DNA of 64,000 nt from Ruminococcus sp. UBA6407 (GCA_002438605.1 DJPR01000012.1:41142-105141), one strand, 5' to 3'; positions 1 through 9,387 are shown, counted from the first letter of the stretch. Notes: generated by a model from the sequence alone, not told the origin. A program made the numbers and translations.

Positions 1-20
1 ACGGAAAATTTGCAAGTTTA

Positions 21-46
21 TGATGTGCTTTGTGCGGTGTTGCCTT
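21..46. repeat. Dispersed intergenic repeat, right-arm copy
   Basis: The sequence carries the right arm of the repeat family (core TGCTTTGTGCGGTGTTGCC) upstream of hcp. A left-arm-like stretch (AAATACTGCACAAA) follows at about 112-125. Both arms lie between the window edge and the hcp ribosome-binding site. Confidence 0.7.
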
Positions 47-158
47 TACTGTTTAGTGGAGTGAATATATTTTTCTGTAATTGGCATAATAAGTATATAC
101 TATTCAGAGAAATACTGCACAAATCACATAGAAAAACAAATTTTTCGGAGGTAGAATA

Positions 159-1724
159 ATGAATGAGATGTTTTGTTTTCAATGTCAGCAAACAGCACAC
201 AATACAGGCTGTGAAGGAAAGGTAGGGGTATGCGGTAAAAAGGCGGACACTTCAAATTATCAGGACGAAATTGTCGGAGCATTAATAGCTCTTGCAAATG
301 CTGAACAGTCGGGACGCAAAACCGAAAATACAGACAGACTCGTTTTAAAAGGACTTTTCACGACAATTACAAACGTAAATTTCAATAATGAAACAATAAA
401 AAAGATAAAAACAGAAATTGAAAAAGAAAAAGGACATATAAGTTCCGAACGCTTTGAAGATTATGACATGAATAATGTGTGGGACGCCCATGAAGATATA
501 CGCTCATTAAAATCTCTCATTTTATTTGGTATAAAGGGTATGGCAGCGTATGCTTACCACGCACTTGTATTAGGTAAAACAGATGATGAGGTAAATGACT
601 TTTTCTATAAGGCACTAAGAGCAATCGACAGTGAAGATAATCCTGATAAGCTGTTGGAGCTTGTACTTGAAACCGGAAAGGTAAATCTGAAATGCATGGA
701 TATGCTCGACAGTGCAAATACAGGAGCTTATGGTAATCCTGTTCCTACGGAAGTACCTCTTACAATTGAAAAAGGTCCTTTTATAGTTGTAAGCGGACAT
801 GATTTGCATGATATGAAGCTTCTTCTTGAACAGACTGAGGGTAAGGGAATAAATATTTATACTCACAGTGAAATGCTGCCTGCACATGGTTATCCTGAAT
901 TAAAAAAGTATCCGCATCTTAAAGGCAACTTTGGTACAGGCTGGCAAAATCAGCAGTCGGAATTTCATAATATACCTGCCCCGATTTTATTTACCACAAA
1001 CTGCATTATGCCTGTTCGTCAGAGCTATTGCGACAGGGTGTTTACAACATCAATAGTTTCATATCCTGAGCTGGTTCATATAGGTGACGATAAGGATTTT
1101 ACACCTGTAATAAAAAAAGCGATTGAATGCGGCGGCTATGATGAGGACAGATTTATGACAGGCATGAACGGAGGACATACTGTAACTACAGGCTTTGCAC
1201 ATAATGCCGTATTGGAACATGCTGAAAAAATTATTGAGCTTGTAAAAAGCGGAAAAATCAAGCACTTTTTCCTTATAGGCGGATGTGACGGTGCTTCACC
1301 AAGCAGAAGCTATTATACCGATTTTGCTAAGCTTACTCCTCCTGATACGATTATCCTTACACTTGCCTGCGGAAAATACAGATTAAATGACCTTGATTTA
1401 GGTGATATTGACGGTATTCCGAGAATTTTAGACTGTGGTCAGTGCAATGATGCTTACAGTGCAATAAAAATAGCTTTGGCACTTGCAGAGGCATTTAACT
1501 GTACTGTTAATGATTTGCCGCTGACGCTTGTCCTTTCATGGTATGAACAAAAGGCAGTTTGCATTCTGCTGACTCTTTTATATCTTGGAATAAAAAACAT
1601 GTATCTTGGACCAACCATTCCTGCATTTGTATCTAAGGGAGTTCTTAATACACTTGTTGAAAAATATAATCTCACTCCGGTAGATACTCCTGAAAACGAC
1701 CTCAATAAAGTATTAAACAGATAA
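159..1724 (+). CDS. hcp: Hybrid cluster protein (hydroxylamine reductase)
   Basis: Cytoplasmic iron-sulfur protein of the Hcp family, which handles hydroxylamine or nitric oxide under nitrosative stress. The N-terminal cluster cysteines are C6, C9, C18 and C25. The hybrid-cluster ligands are visible in order: the histidine region GHDLHD, the glutamate in HSEMLPAHGYP, cysteines in TTNCIMP, GGCDGASP, LACGKYR and DCGQCND, and the C-terminal WYEQKA glutamate/lysine. At 521 residues it is near the usual family length. The start is set by GGAGGT at 147-152, six bases before the ATG. It stands alone, is followed by a perfect hairpin and converges on the ABC permease. The family is clear; which substrate matters in vivo is inference. 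Confidence 0.95.
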   Translation: MNEMFCFQCQQTAHNTGCEGKVGVCGKKADTSNYQDEIVGALIALANAEQSGRKTENTDRLVLKGLFTTITNVNFNNETIKKIKTEIEKEKGHISSERFEDYDMNNVWDAHEDIRSLKSLILFGIKGMAAYAYHALVLGKTDDEVNDFFYKALRAIDSEDNPDKLLELVLETGKVNLKCMDMLDSANTGAYGNPVPTEVPLTIEKGPFIVVSGHDLHDMKLLLEQTEGKGINIYTHSEMLPAHGYPELKKYPHLKGNFGTGWQNQQSEFHNIPAPILFTTNCIMPVRQSYCDRVFTTSIVSYPELVHIGDDKDFTPVIKKAIECGGYDEDRFMTGMNGGHTVTTGFAHNAVLEHAEKIIELVKSGKIKHFFLIGGCDGASPSRSYYTDFAKLTPPDTIILTLACGKYRLNDLDLGDIDGIPRILDCGQCNDAYSAIKIALALAEAFNCTVNDLPLTLVLSWYEQKAVCILLTLLYLGIKNMYLGPTIPAFVSKGVLNTLVEKYNLTPVDTPENDLNKVLNR

Positions 1725-1729
1725 AGTTA

Positions 1730-1762
1730 AAGGCAGCATCATTAAGATTGTGATGCTGCCTT
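1730..1762 (+). terminator. Hairpin after hcp
   Basis: A perfect 12-bp stem (AAGGCAGCATCA pairing with TGATGCTGCCTT) with a 9-base loop lies six bases after the hcp stop, between convergent genes. The run after it is T-rich (GTTATATTTATC) but has no long T tract. A near-identical hairpin occurs at 55194-55228. Confidence 0.65.
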
Positions 1763-1769
1763 GTTATAT

Positions 1770-4112
1770 TTATCTTTCTTTGTTCATGCTTTTAAAATAT
1801 ACTTTTTTATTATTTTCATAATGATAATATCCGTTTCCGTCATGGTAAATTCCTATTTGTTTATCTGCATAAATGAAATGGGCTCTGTTTTCATCATCAT
1901 CATATCTAAGATTATCATTTTCATCAACAAAAACATTCATGTTATCCCAATAGAGAAGTTCAGGCTGCTGATTATAGAGCTTTTCTACTCTTTCTTTATA
2001 TTCAGGGGACAGATATAATATCTGATTGTTTACAACTATAATTCCGCCAATTTCATCATTATCATAATAAACTGATGCATTATTAAGAAGATCAATAAAT
2101 TCCTTTTTGTTAACAATTTCGTTAACAATGCTGTCCCTGCTGTATTCAGCAACGGATTTTGGCGAATTATCGCATAGAGAAATATATTTTGAAAGTATAG
2201 TATAGCTGCTTTGAGCATATGAATTATAATAATCATCATAACAATACTTATCATAATTTCCTTTAACAATCTGAACAACATCTTTAAAGATAGCAACAGT
2301 ATTGTTGTCACCAAGACTTGTTACTTCAAAATCATCAATTGATATATTACAGTATTCTTCAAGGAAGTTCAGTGTGTTGATAAAGCTTTCTCTTATAGGA
2401 TATTCTAAATCTATAGTTCCTATGATTTTATCAGTGTAAAATGAGTCTGCTGACATATTTTCAATGTCATTTTTATAAGCCTTTATAAGTTTTGAAAATT
2501 CATCAACAGTTAATTTCGTGGTCGATATTTTTTGGTTAATTTTGTTGTAAATCTCTATATTTCTTGCATTTTTATCGTTTTCAACACGGAATGCAAATGA
2601 ATACGATAATTTATGATAACAGTATTCAGCGTAATCTCTGCCTGTCATCATGCTTGCGTAAAGCTGTTCCATTTGTTCATCAGAAACATTATATTCTCTT
2701 GTAAGTATAGAACCATTTTTCAAATAATAGGTTATTGAGATATCATTTCTGTTATATGTTGCCAAAGCACCATTCTTTATTCTTTGATCGAGTTCACTTT
2801 CAGGGATTTCTTTATGAGATGTATTTTTATCTTCATATTTTTCCTTAATTACTTTTTCATGAAGACTTACTACGTCATGAATTGTATGCTTGTTTCTAAT
2901 AGGTAAATTATATGTGGAAGTATTGTCAAAGTCAATGATGACATTATCAACAGCACTTTCAAGCGGAACATATTTGTTTACTCCAAATCCGTTTGTTGCA
3001 TGACACAGCAGTAAAACCGCATAGATACATGTTATTGTTCCTGCAAATTTTAGGATTGAAAGCCAGAATTTTTTGAAGCCTCTGTTAGAAATTATCTCCA
3101 TAATAAAGAACACAATGCCGCTGCACATAACAGCAGGGAAGAATGAAGCATCTATCGGAGTAGAATCTGTCTGAGCGGTATAGTCACTTGAACCTGTGCT
3201 TACTTTGAATATGCTTATAATGCAGAACGTAACAAAAAACAGTATAGCATAATAAATGAACTTATATACATATGGCTTTGAAACTTGTTCAGCTTTTCTT
3301 TTTTTATAGAGGAAATAAGATAATAAAACTATTAAAACCGTAAAGATTAATGTTGGAATAAGCCAATGAACATAAAGATTTGTATTTACATTACCATACA
3401 TATTTACATTATCAAAAAAATAGATGATAAAGGCAGCGTTTCCTATAGGACTTGATATAAATATCTGATTTAAAAACAGTGAATTTGAAGATAAGCCGAA
3501 TGAATCGTTTGAAATAATAGTATAAGAAAGCAGATATATTGAAGCAGGAATCATTGCATTTATCAGAAGCGTGCTTAATATTGTTTCAAACAAACTGCCG
3601 CAGCAGCTGAGAATGAGAACGGTCAGAGAATAATACAATATCATACCTATAATTACTATAGAGCCGATATATATGGTGTATTTTACAACCTCCATTAGTT
3701 CGTGTTTGCCTGTAAGCAGTATTACAGTACCGATAAGTCCGCCAATAATTGCAGGAACAATGTAAATAGTCAAGCCTGCCAAATATTCGGATAAAAATCT
3801 TTGCCTTGTTGTAAGCGGCAGGGATAAATTCATATCGACTGTTGACTTTTTATACAGATAATTAAAAATTGATATCGCTATAATTGCTCCTGATAAAATT
3901 GCGATTGCAAGTGCAATGCATGATGCAATTGCATAGCTTTCATCAGTGTTGTCCGGATGTTCGCTGTAATAGCGGATAGTAAATGCAATAACCGGATAAC
4001 CTATAAGGTGGAGAACAGAAACAATGAAAAGAAACTTCTTGTTTTCAAGGATTGTATTTTTAAAGTGTGTTTTAAAAAAGCTCTTTTTAAGAGTTGATGT
4101 CGCTGCTGTCAT
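1770..4112 (-). CDS. ABC-2 type transporter permease with large hydrophilic C-terminal domain
   Basis: Membrane subunit of an ABC exporter, 780 residues. About ten hydrophobic segments occupy the first half. The last ~390 residues are mostly hydrophilic and charged, with no motif I recognise. The start is placed at 4112 (MTAATS) because GGAGGT sits eight bases upstream; a longer frame to 4196 lacks such a site. This start overlaps the end of the ATPase gene by 26 bases, which suggests translational coupling. It is the last gene of a three-gene unit with an ATPase and a YtrA-like repressor, an arrangement known from Bacillus ytr-type loci induced by cell-wall antibiotics. The substrate cannot be read from the sequence. 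Confidence 0.8.
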   Translation of the reverse strand: MTAATSTLKKSFFKTHFKNTILENKKFLFIVSVLHLIGYPVIAFTIRYYSEHPDNTDESYAIASCIALAIAILSGAIIAISIFNYLYKKSTVDMNLSLPLTTRQRFLSEYLAGLTIYIVPAIIGGLIGTVILLTGKHELMEVVKYTIYIGSIVIIGMILYYSLTVLILSCCGSLFETILSTLLINAMIPASIYLLSYTIISNDSFGLSSNSLFLNQIFISSPIGNAAFIIYFFDNVNMYGNVNTNLYVHWLIPTLIFTVLIVLLSYFLYKKRKAEQVSKPYVYKFIYYAILFFVTFCIISIFKVSTGSSDYTAQTDSTPIDASFFPAVMCSGIVFFIMEIISNRGFKKFWLSILKFAGTITCIYAVLLLCHATNGFGVNKYVPLESAVDNVIIDFDNTSTYNLPIRNKHTIHDVVSLHEKVIKEKYEDKNTSHKEIPESELDQRIKNGALATYNRNDISITYYLKNGSILTREYNVSDEQMEQLYASMMTGRDYAEYCYHKLSYSFAFRVENDKNARNIEIYNKINQKISTTKLTVDEFSKLIKAYKNDIENMSADSFYTDKIIGTIDLEYPIRESFINTLNFLEEYCNISIDDFEVTSLGDNNTVAIFKDVVQIVKGNYDKYCYDDYYNSYAQSSYTILSKYISLCDNSPKSVAEYSRDSIVNEIVNKKEFIDLLNNASVYYDNDEIGGIIVVNNQILYLSPEYKERVEKLYNQQPELLYWDNMNVFVDENDNLRYDDDENRAHFIYADKQIGIYHDGNGYYHYENNKKVYFKSMNKER

Positions 4113-5013
4113 ATCCGAGCACCTCCAATTCATAAATAAATATTTCTTCAAGAGTAAGCGGTACAATATCAAAAACAACAGGTCTTTTAGGAGCAAATGC
4201 TGCTTTTAATGTATCCTCATCACCTTTTACAATAATGTTATAAACACTTAAATTCTTTTCAAAATGGAGAATTTCAAGTCCGATTTTTTCAAGCTCAGCC
4301 TTTGTGATATCCTTTGGAGAACCGTCAGGTTCAGGAGGAAATACAATTTGAATTTTATGTATATCACTTTTAATATTATCAAGCTCTCTTGAAAATACAA
4401 CTTTGCCGTCATGGATAAGAGCGACCGTATCACAGATTTCATTTATTTCCTTGAGATTATGTGATGAAATAACAGTAGTAAGATTACGGTCAATCATAGC
4501 ATCTACAAGCATATGCTTTACTATAATTCTCATGGTAGGGTCAAGACCGTCAAATGCTTCATCAAGGAAAAGATAGTCCGTACAGCAGGCAAGACCGATT
4601 ATAACAATTGCCTGACGCTTCATTCCTTTTGAAAAGGTATTGATTTTCTTGTCCAAAGGCAGCTTTACTTTAGTTCTCAGAGATTCAAAAATTTTCTCTG
4701 AAAATTTAGGATAATAGCTCTTGTAATAATTTTTAAGTGATTTGAGTGTAAATGAACCGAACTGTACAGTTTCATCGTTTATAAAAAATACACGCTGTTT
4801 AATCTCAACATTATCATAAACAGGTTTGCCGTCTATTAAGACATTCCCTTCTTCCTGCTTATATATTCCTGAAAGCAGTCTTAGTATTGTGGATTTTCCT
4901 GCACCGTTTGAACCAAGAAGTCCGAATGCAGTTCCTTTTTTTATTGTGAGATTAACATCATTAAGTGCCGTAAAGCTGTCAAACAGCTTTGTTGTATGCT
5001 TTAATTCAATCAT
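4087..5013 (-). CDS. ABC transporter ATP-binding protein (YtrB-like)
   Basis: ATPase subunit that would energise the downstream permease. Walker A is GSNGAGKST (about residue 35), the signature-like motif is FSKGMKRQ, Walker B with the catalytic glutamate is YLFLDEAFDGLDP, and the switch histidine lies in ISSHNL. The 308 residues include a C-terminal extension of about 90 residues that is typical of drug or peptide exporters of this class. The ATG overlaps the stop of the repressor gene by four bases (ATGA), with an AAGGGGG ribosome-binding site, so the two are co-translated. Expression should follow the GntR operator at 5401-5427. Confidence 0.93.
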   Translation of the reverse strand: MIELKHTTKLFDSFTALNDVNLTIKKGTAFGLLGSNGAGKSTILRLLSGIYKQEEGNVLIDGKPVYDNVEIKQRVFFINDETVQFGSFTLKSLKNYYKSYYPKFSEKIFESLRTKVKLPLDKKINTFSKGMKRQAIVIIGLACCTDYLFLDEAFDGLDPTMRIIVKHMLVDAMIDRNLTTVISSHNLKEINEICDTVALIHDGKVVFSRELDNIKSDIHKIQIVFPPEPDGSPKDITKAELEKIGLEILHFEKNLSVYNIIVKGDEDTLKAAFAPKRPVVFDIVPLTLEEIFIYELEVLGYDSSDINS

Positions 5014-5378
5014 TTTGCAGCCCCCTTATCAGTTATTTCTGTTATTCGTTTTTTCAGATCATCTGCCGTAATGCCGTTTTTCAGAGCTTCCTCCACAACA
5101 TTATCAAAGTCAGAGAGAACAAAGGACTTTAGAAACTTTATATCAGGTTTGGCAATAAAGCTGCCCCTTCCTGCAAGTGAATAGATTATACCGTTTCGTT
5201 CAAGCTCCTGATATGCCTTTGAAACAGTATTGGGATTAACCCCCGTATCCTTAGCAAAGCTCCTTACGCTTGGAATCTGGTCATTTTCCTTTAACGACCC
5301 TTTGATAACAAGTACAATTATTTTTCTGTAAATCTGCTCATAAATAGGTGTACGGCTCATCAAATCAATTGTAAACAT
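5010..5378 (-). CDS. GntR family transcriptional regulator, YtrA subfamily
   Basis: A 122-residue DNA-binding repressor. The N-terminal winged helix (PIYEQIYRKI, then IPSVRSFAKDTGVNPNTVSKAYQEL) is the GntR signature. The short C-terminal tail without an effector domain is typical of YtrA-type regulators, which control adjacent ABC transporter genes. AAAGGAGGG precedes the ATG. It is the first gene of the unit, and an almost perfect 27-bp palindrome lies just upstream, immediately after the -10 box, so autorepression is the natural reading. The signal that relieves repression is unknown; related regulators respond to cell-wall-active peptides. Confidence 0.92.
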   Translation of the reverse strand: MFTIDLMSRTPIYEQIYRKIIVLVIKGSLKENDQIPSVRSFAKDTGVNPNTVSKAYQELERNGIIYSLAGRGSFIAKPDIKFLKSFVLSDFDNVVEEALKNGITADDLKKRITEITDKGAAK

Positions 5379-5400
5379 AACAACCCTCCTTTATCGTAAT

Positions 5401-5427
5401 AACTGTATCAGTTCAACTAATACAGTT
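5401..5427 (-). promoter_or_regulatory. Probable GntR/YtrA operator
   Basis: Inverted repeat AACTGTATCAGTT-C-AACTAATACAGTT with one mismatch in 13 pairs. It begins directly downstream of the -10 box at 5428-5433 on the minus strand, so it covers the likely transcription start. It lies 22 bases before the repressor ATG. A repressor bound here would block initiation. Confidence 0.85.
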
Positions 5428-5456
5428 ATGATACCATATTTTTCAGCAGATGTCAA
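5428..5456 (-). promoter_or_regulatory. Promoter of the GntR-ABC unit
   Basis: Reading the minus strand, TTGACA (5456-5451), a 17-base spacer and TATCAT (5433-5428) form a near-consensus housekeeping promoter ahead of the repressor gene. Confidence 0.8.
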
Positions 5457-5475
5457 TATCAGATAGAAATTTTTT

Positions 5476-5502
5476 TGATATGCTTTGTGCGGTGTTACCT
5501 TT
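5476..5502. repeat. Dispersed intergenic repeat, right-arm copy
   Basis: Contains TGCTTTGTGCGGTGTTACC, one base different from the copy at 21-46. It lies between two divergent promoters. Confidence 0.7.
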
Positions 5503-5543
5503 GTACCGTAAATGAGCCGAAAGATGAAAATTTAGTGTAATTA

Positions 5544-5572
5544 TTGATTTTTTCAGTTTACTGTGATATAAT
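5544..5572 (+). promoter_or_regulatory. Promoter of the LRR operon
   Basis: TTGATT, 17-base spacer, TATAAT with an extended TGA just before the -10. It implies a transcript starting near 5579 with a leader of about 109 bases. Confidence 0.8.
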
Positions 5573-5578
5573 GTATCA

Positions 5579-5687
5579 TACACATTCAGGGCTTTGCCCC
5601 AAAAAGATTCCTAAAAAAACTCGGGGGTAGGGCAGCTTGCCTGCTTTACACCGGGTTTTATCTGTTTTATAATATGGAGGAATAAAA
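5579..5687 (+). promoter_or_regulatory. Structured leader before the LRR operon, with a possible second promoter
   Basis: The leader holds a GGGC-TTT-GCCC hairpin (5589-5599). A longer imperfect hairpin is closed by ACTCG (5619-5623) and CGGGT (5652-5656) and followed by TTTTATCTGTTTTAT. The GCCCC of the first could also pair with the GGGGG of the second, an arrangement seen in attenuators. I match it to no known riboswitch class. TTTACA (5645-5650), 17 bases and TATAAT (5668-5673) could be a second promoter that starts inside the ribosome-binding site. Function is undetermined. Confidence 0.45.
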
Positions 5688-7889
5688 ATGAATAGAAAAA
5701 AAGCGTATGCTTTTGTGATGTCAGCAGTTCTTACTGCATCAGTTTGTCCTGTTAATATAAATGTATTTGCAGATGATGAACTTATCGTATCTGGTGATTA
5801 TGCGTATACTTTAAATGATGATGATACAGTTTGCCTTGAAGAATACAGAGGCAGTGAAACAGCCGTTACTGTTCCTGAAACTCTTGACGGACATAATGTA
5901 ACTTCATTGGGAAAGGATACATATAACAATACGGGAGTAACTTCTGTTTCAATCGGAGATAATATTGTTGAAATAGGAGAAAACACCTTTACTGACTGCT
6001 ATGCTTTGACTGAATTTAAAGTAAGTGAGGGAAATAAGCAGTTCAAATCTCTTGACGGAGTTCTTTATAATCAGGACATAACAGTGCTTGTAAACTATCC
6101 TACAGCAAAGGACGATACTGAATTTGTCATTCCGTCAACAGTAGAAACAATAGGAACTTCTGCAATTTATGAAACAAAGCTGAAAAAGATAACATTTCCT
6201 GAAAGTCTTGTAACTATAGAACGTCATGGTGTATCATACAATGCTGCTCTTAATGATGTTGATTTAAGTAAAACCAACCTTGTAAACATTGAGGACTTTG
6301 CTTTTTCTTACTGTACTTCACTTGATAATCCGATTTTCCCTGAAAGCCTTACATATATAGGCGGAGGCTCATTTGCAGGCTGTTCCGGTCTTGCAGAGCT
6401 TAATCTCCCTGAAAATCTTACTGATATAGGTCAGAACGCTTTTGCCGCAACAGCTCTTAAAAGTGTTACGATTCCTGCATCTGTTACAGAAATAGGTTAC
6501 TGTGCATTTGGATATGACGAAAATCTTGAGGCAATACCTGATTTTAAAATTTATGGTACTGCCGGTTCTGCTGCACAGGTTTACTGTACTGAAAGTGACG
6601 AGGATTATGAATACTCCAATAATTTCACCTTTATAGAGGGTGAGGGCAACGATAAAACATATGACGGCCTTGAATCCTCTGATTACGGATATTTTAAATA
6701 TGCAATTGTAGACGGAGAGGCATACATTACTTACTGTGATTTTGCTGTTGATGTTCCTGAAATACCGTCAGAGATTGAGGGCTGTCCGGTGACAAAAATT
6801 TACGGCGGTGCATTTTATCAGGGGTACTGTTCAAAAATAGTAATTCCTGATTCAGTAAAGATGATTGATATTATGGCTTTTTCAGGCTGTGAGGACTTAA
6901 AGGAAATCGTTCTGCCTGAGGGACTTGAAGAAATTAAAGCCGAAGCTTTTTCAGGCTGTACTTCACTTGAACGCATTATCATTCCTGCATCATGCAAAAT
7001 TATAGGCGATAATGCATTTGCAAATTGTACATCTCTTGTGTCAATAGAAGTTGCTGACGGAAATACAGCCTACAGTTCTGACGGAGGTATTCTGTTTGAC
7101 GCTGAAAAGGAAACATTAGTAAAATACCCTCTTGGAATCAAGTCAAAATCATATAAAGTTCCCGACAGTGTAAAAACAATTTCGGAATTTGCTTTTCTTG
7201 ATGCTTCTGACCTTACCTCAATTGACCTTAATAATGTAACCGAGATTAAAGAAGATGCGTTCAGCTATTGTACAGGGCTTAAAAGCATTACAATTCCTGA
7301 TGGTGTAACTGCACTTGTTACAAAGTCTGACGGAACATTTGCAGGCTGTACATCACTGGAAACGGTAAAGCTCGGCAAAAACATGAAGTCAATAGGAGAA
7401 AAGACTTTTGACGGATGTACTTCATTGAAGAAAATCAATTTTCCTAAAAAGCTTGAGGTTATATCAGACTATGCTTTTTATGACTGCTCATCTCTTAAAA
7501 AGGTAAGACTTGGTGATAATATTACTGAAATAGGTGCTTCGGCTCTTGGATTTATTTATGATTCCGAACAGGAAACAGCTGTTGCTGTTGAAGGATTTAA
7601 AATTTATGCAAACAAAAATACAAAGGGAGCTGAATATGCAGAAAATTGCGGACTTGAATGTGTTACAAATACATACGGCATTTTCGGAGTGAATGTAAAT
7701 AAAGGCTTTGCAATTACCGTTGCGTCAGCTTTAGCAGCAGGTGTTATTGCGTTAATTGCTGTATTTACAACGAAAAAAATAAAGAAAAACAGTGCGGAAA
7801 AGCAGATTGAAGAAGCTAAAAAGCAAGCAGCTTTGGCAGTGCAGAAACGTGCTGAAGAAACTGAAAACAGCGAAAGTAAAATTGACTAG
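5688..7889 (+). CDS. BspA-like leucine-rich repeat surface protein with C-terminal membrane anchor
   Basis: A 733-residue exported protein. A signal peptide (about residues 1-29, ending near NVFADD) is followed by many LRR_5 repeats of the BspA type, with motifs such as FAGCSGL, AFSGCTSL and IPDSVK. The repeats form two blocks separated by a non-repeat stretch near residues 300-350. One transmembrane helix (about residues 674-693) precedes a basic stop-transfer and a 40-residue charged tail that may form a coiled coil. The architecture suggests a cell-surface binding protein anchored by a helix instead of sortase; the ligand is unknown. GGAGG precedes the ATG. A paralogue follows 18 bases downstream. 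Confidence 0.85.
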   Translation: MNRKKAYAFVMSAVLTASVCPVNINVFADDELIVSGDYAYTLNDDDTVCLEEYRGSETAVTVPETLDGHNVTSLGKDTYNNTGVTSVSIGDNIVEIGENTFTDCYALTEFKVSEGNKQFKSLDGVLYNQDITVLVNYPTAKDDTEFVIPSTVETIGTSAIYETKLKKITFPESLVTIERHGVSYNAALNDVDLSKTNLVNIEDFAFSYCTSLDNPIFPESLTYIGGGSFAGCSGLAELNLPENLTDIGQNAFAATALKSVTIPASVTEIGYCAFGYDENLEAIPDFKIYGTAGSAAQVYCTESDEDYEYSNNFTFIEGEGNDKTYDGLESSDYGYFKYAIVDGEAYITYCDFAVDVPEIPSEIEGCPVTKIYGGAFYQGYCSKIVIPDSVKMIDIMAFSGCEDLKEIVLPEGLEEIKAEAFSGCTSLERIIIPASCKIIGDNAFANCTSLVSIEVADGNTAYSSDGGILFDAEKETLVKYPLGIKSKSYKVPDSVKTISEFAFLDASDLTSIDLNNVTEIKEDAFSYCTGLKSITIPDGVTALVTKSDGTFAGCTSLETVKLGKNMKSIGEKTFDGCTSLKKINFPKKLEVISDYAFYDCSSLKKVRLGDNITEIGASALGFIYDSEQETAVAVEGFKIYANKNTKGAEYAENCGLECVTNTYGIFGVNVNKGFAITVASALAAGVIALIAVFTTKKIKKNSAEKQIEEAKKQAALAVQKRAEETENSESKID

Positions 7890-7907
7890 GCAGGAGGAAA
7901 ACGTAAT

Positions 7908-9356
7908 ATGAAGTTAAAAAGGCTTATATCAGCTGCTGCGGCAGCAGTTTTGTCAATATCATCAATGTCTGCCGCATCTGTTTTTGCAGAGGAAAGCTCC
8001 GGAGATACAATTTCTGACGGCGTTCTGACTTACGAATATGTGGACGGCGGAATTTCGGTAAAAAGCTGTGAACCGACTGTAACCTCTGTAAAAATCAATG
8101 AAATTGTAAATGGATATTCAGTTATTTCAATTGATAAATCAGCATTTAAGGAATGTACAAAACTTGAATCTGTATCCATTCCAAAAACGGTTAAAACTAT
8201 CGGCGACTATGCTTTTATGAGCTGTACAGGACTTATGAAGGTTGAAATAGATCCTGAAGCCGAAATCGAGTCTATCCCTACAGGAGCATTTTATAATTGC
8301 CAATATCTCATGGATATTACACTGCCTGAGTCGCTGACATATATAGGCTACAGTGCTTTTGACTCATGTTCATCACTTACAGAAATTGATATTCCTGACA
8401 GTGTGGACTCTATTGACGCATTTGCGTTTAAGGACTGCTACTGCCTTAAATCACTTGAGCTGCCTGATTCATTAAATGCATTGGGGAGCGGTGCATTTAT
8501 GAACTGTTACAGTGTAAAGGAAATAACCTTAGATGAAAAAAATGAAGCTTATACAGTAGAAGATAATATTCTTTATACAGCAGATAAAACAACACTCTAT
8601 ACTGCGGCAGCAGGAGGAGTATCAAAAAATGTTGTTATTCCTGATACAGTTGCATCAATCAGCGAATATGCCTTTTCAGGCTGTTTAAATATGGAAACGG
8701 TAACAATTTCAAAGGCTGTTACAGTAATTCCTGAGGGTGCGTTTAATTATTGCAGCGGACTTACAGATATAGTAATTCCTGAGGGTGTAACTGAAATAGG
8801 AAATTATGCTTTCAGCAATTGTGAAAACTTAAAAACAGTCAGCCTTGCTTCTACATTAAAGAAAATTAATCCCGGTGCTTTTTGGAAGGACAGTTCAATT
8901 GAGAGCGTTACATTTCCTGAGGGTATTACAGAAATCGGAAGCGGAGCATTTCTTGATTGTTCTGCACTTGAAAATGTAAGTGTTCCTAAAAGCGTTGAAA
9001 AAATAGGCGAGTATGCTTTAGGATTCAACTCTAAATCAGACGGCTCCGGTGCTGATAAGAATGGAAATTTTAAAATGAGCGTATATTCTGATTCAGCCGC
9101 TGAAAAGTATGCAAAGTCAAACGGACTTGAATATGATGCCATTGATTTCAGTCTTAAAAAAGCTGCATTTATTATTATTTGTTCAGGATTAGTTATTCTG
9201 GCTGTTGTAATTGCAGTTGTTGTAATGAGAAAAGGCAAAAAAGCTCCGATTCAGGAAAAAGAGTCTGAAAAAACAGAAGAAAGCATTGAATTTGAAGATG
9301 GATACGAGAGTATTCTCGATGAGGAAGCTGCTGATAATGATACAGATAAGGGATAA
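7908..9356 (+). CDS. BspA-like leucine-rich repeat surface protein, second paralogue
   Basis: A 482-residue paralogue of the preceding gene, in the same operon. It has a signal peptide (ending near ASVFAEE), a single LRR_5 block with repeats such as AFKECTKL, AFDSCSSL and AFSNCENL, then one transmembrane helix (about residues 417-438) and a strongly acidic cytoplasmic tail of about 45 residues. The tail differs in charge from that of the first protein (basic/coiled versus acidic), so the pair could interact or signal through different partners; that is inference. A GGAGG site precedes the ATG. No sortase motif is seen. Confidence 0.85.
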   Translation: MKLKRLISAAAAAVLSISSMSAASVFAEESSGDTISDGVLTYEYVDGGISVKSCEPTVTSVKINEIVNGYSVISIDKSAFKECTKLESVSIPKTVKTIGDYAFMSCTGLMKVEIDPEAEIESIPTGAFYNCQYLMDITLPESLTYIGYSAFDSCSSLTEIDIPDSVDSIDAFAFKDCYCLKSLELPDSLNALGSGAFMNCYSVKEITLDEKNEAYTVEDNILYTADKTTLYTAAAGGVSKNVVIPDTVASISEYAFSGCLNMETVTISKAVTVIPEGAFNYCSGLTDIVIPEGVTEIGNYAFSNCENLKTVSLASTLKKINPGAFWKDSSIESVTFPEGITEIGSGAFLDCSALENVSVPKSVEKIGEYALGFNSKSDGSGADKNGNFKMSVYSDSAAEKYAKSNGLEYDAIDFSLKKAAFIIICSGLVILAVVIAVVVMRKGKKAPIQEKESEKTEESIEFEDGYESILDEEAADNDTDKG

Positions 9357-9387
9357 TCTGATACAGTAATTATGTGGGGTGAATTAT

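Noticed and set aside
8804..9238. 144-codon minus-strand frame within the second LRR gene
   Set aside because: Mirror frame of the repeats; no start signal.
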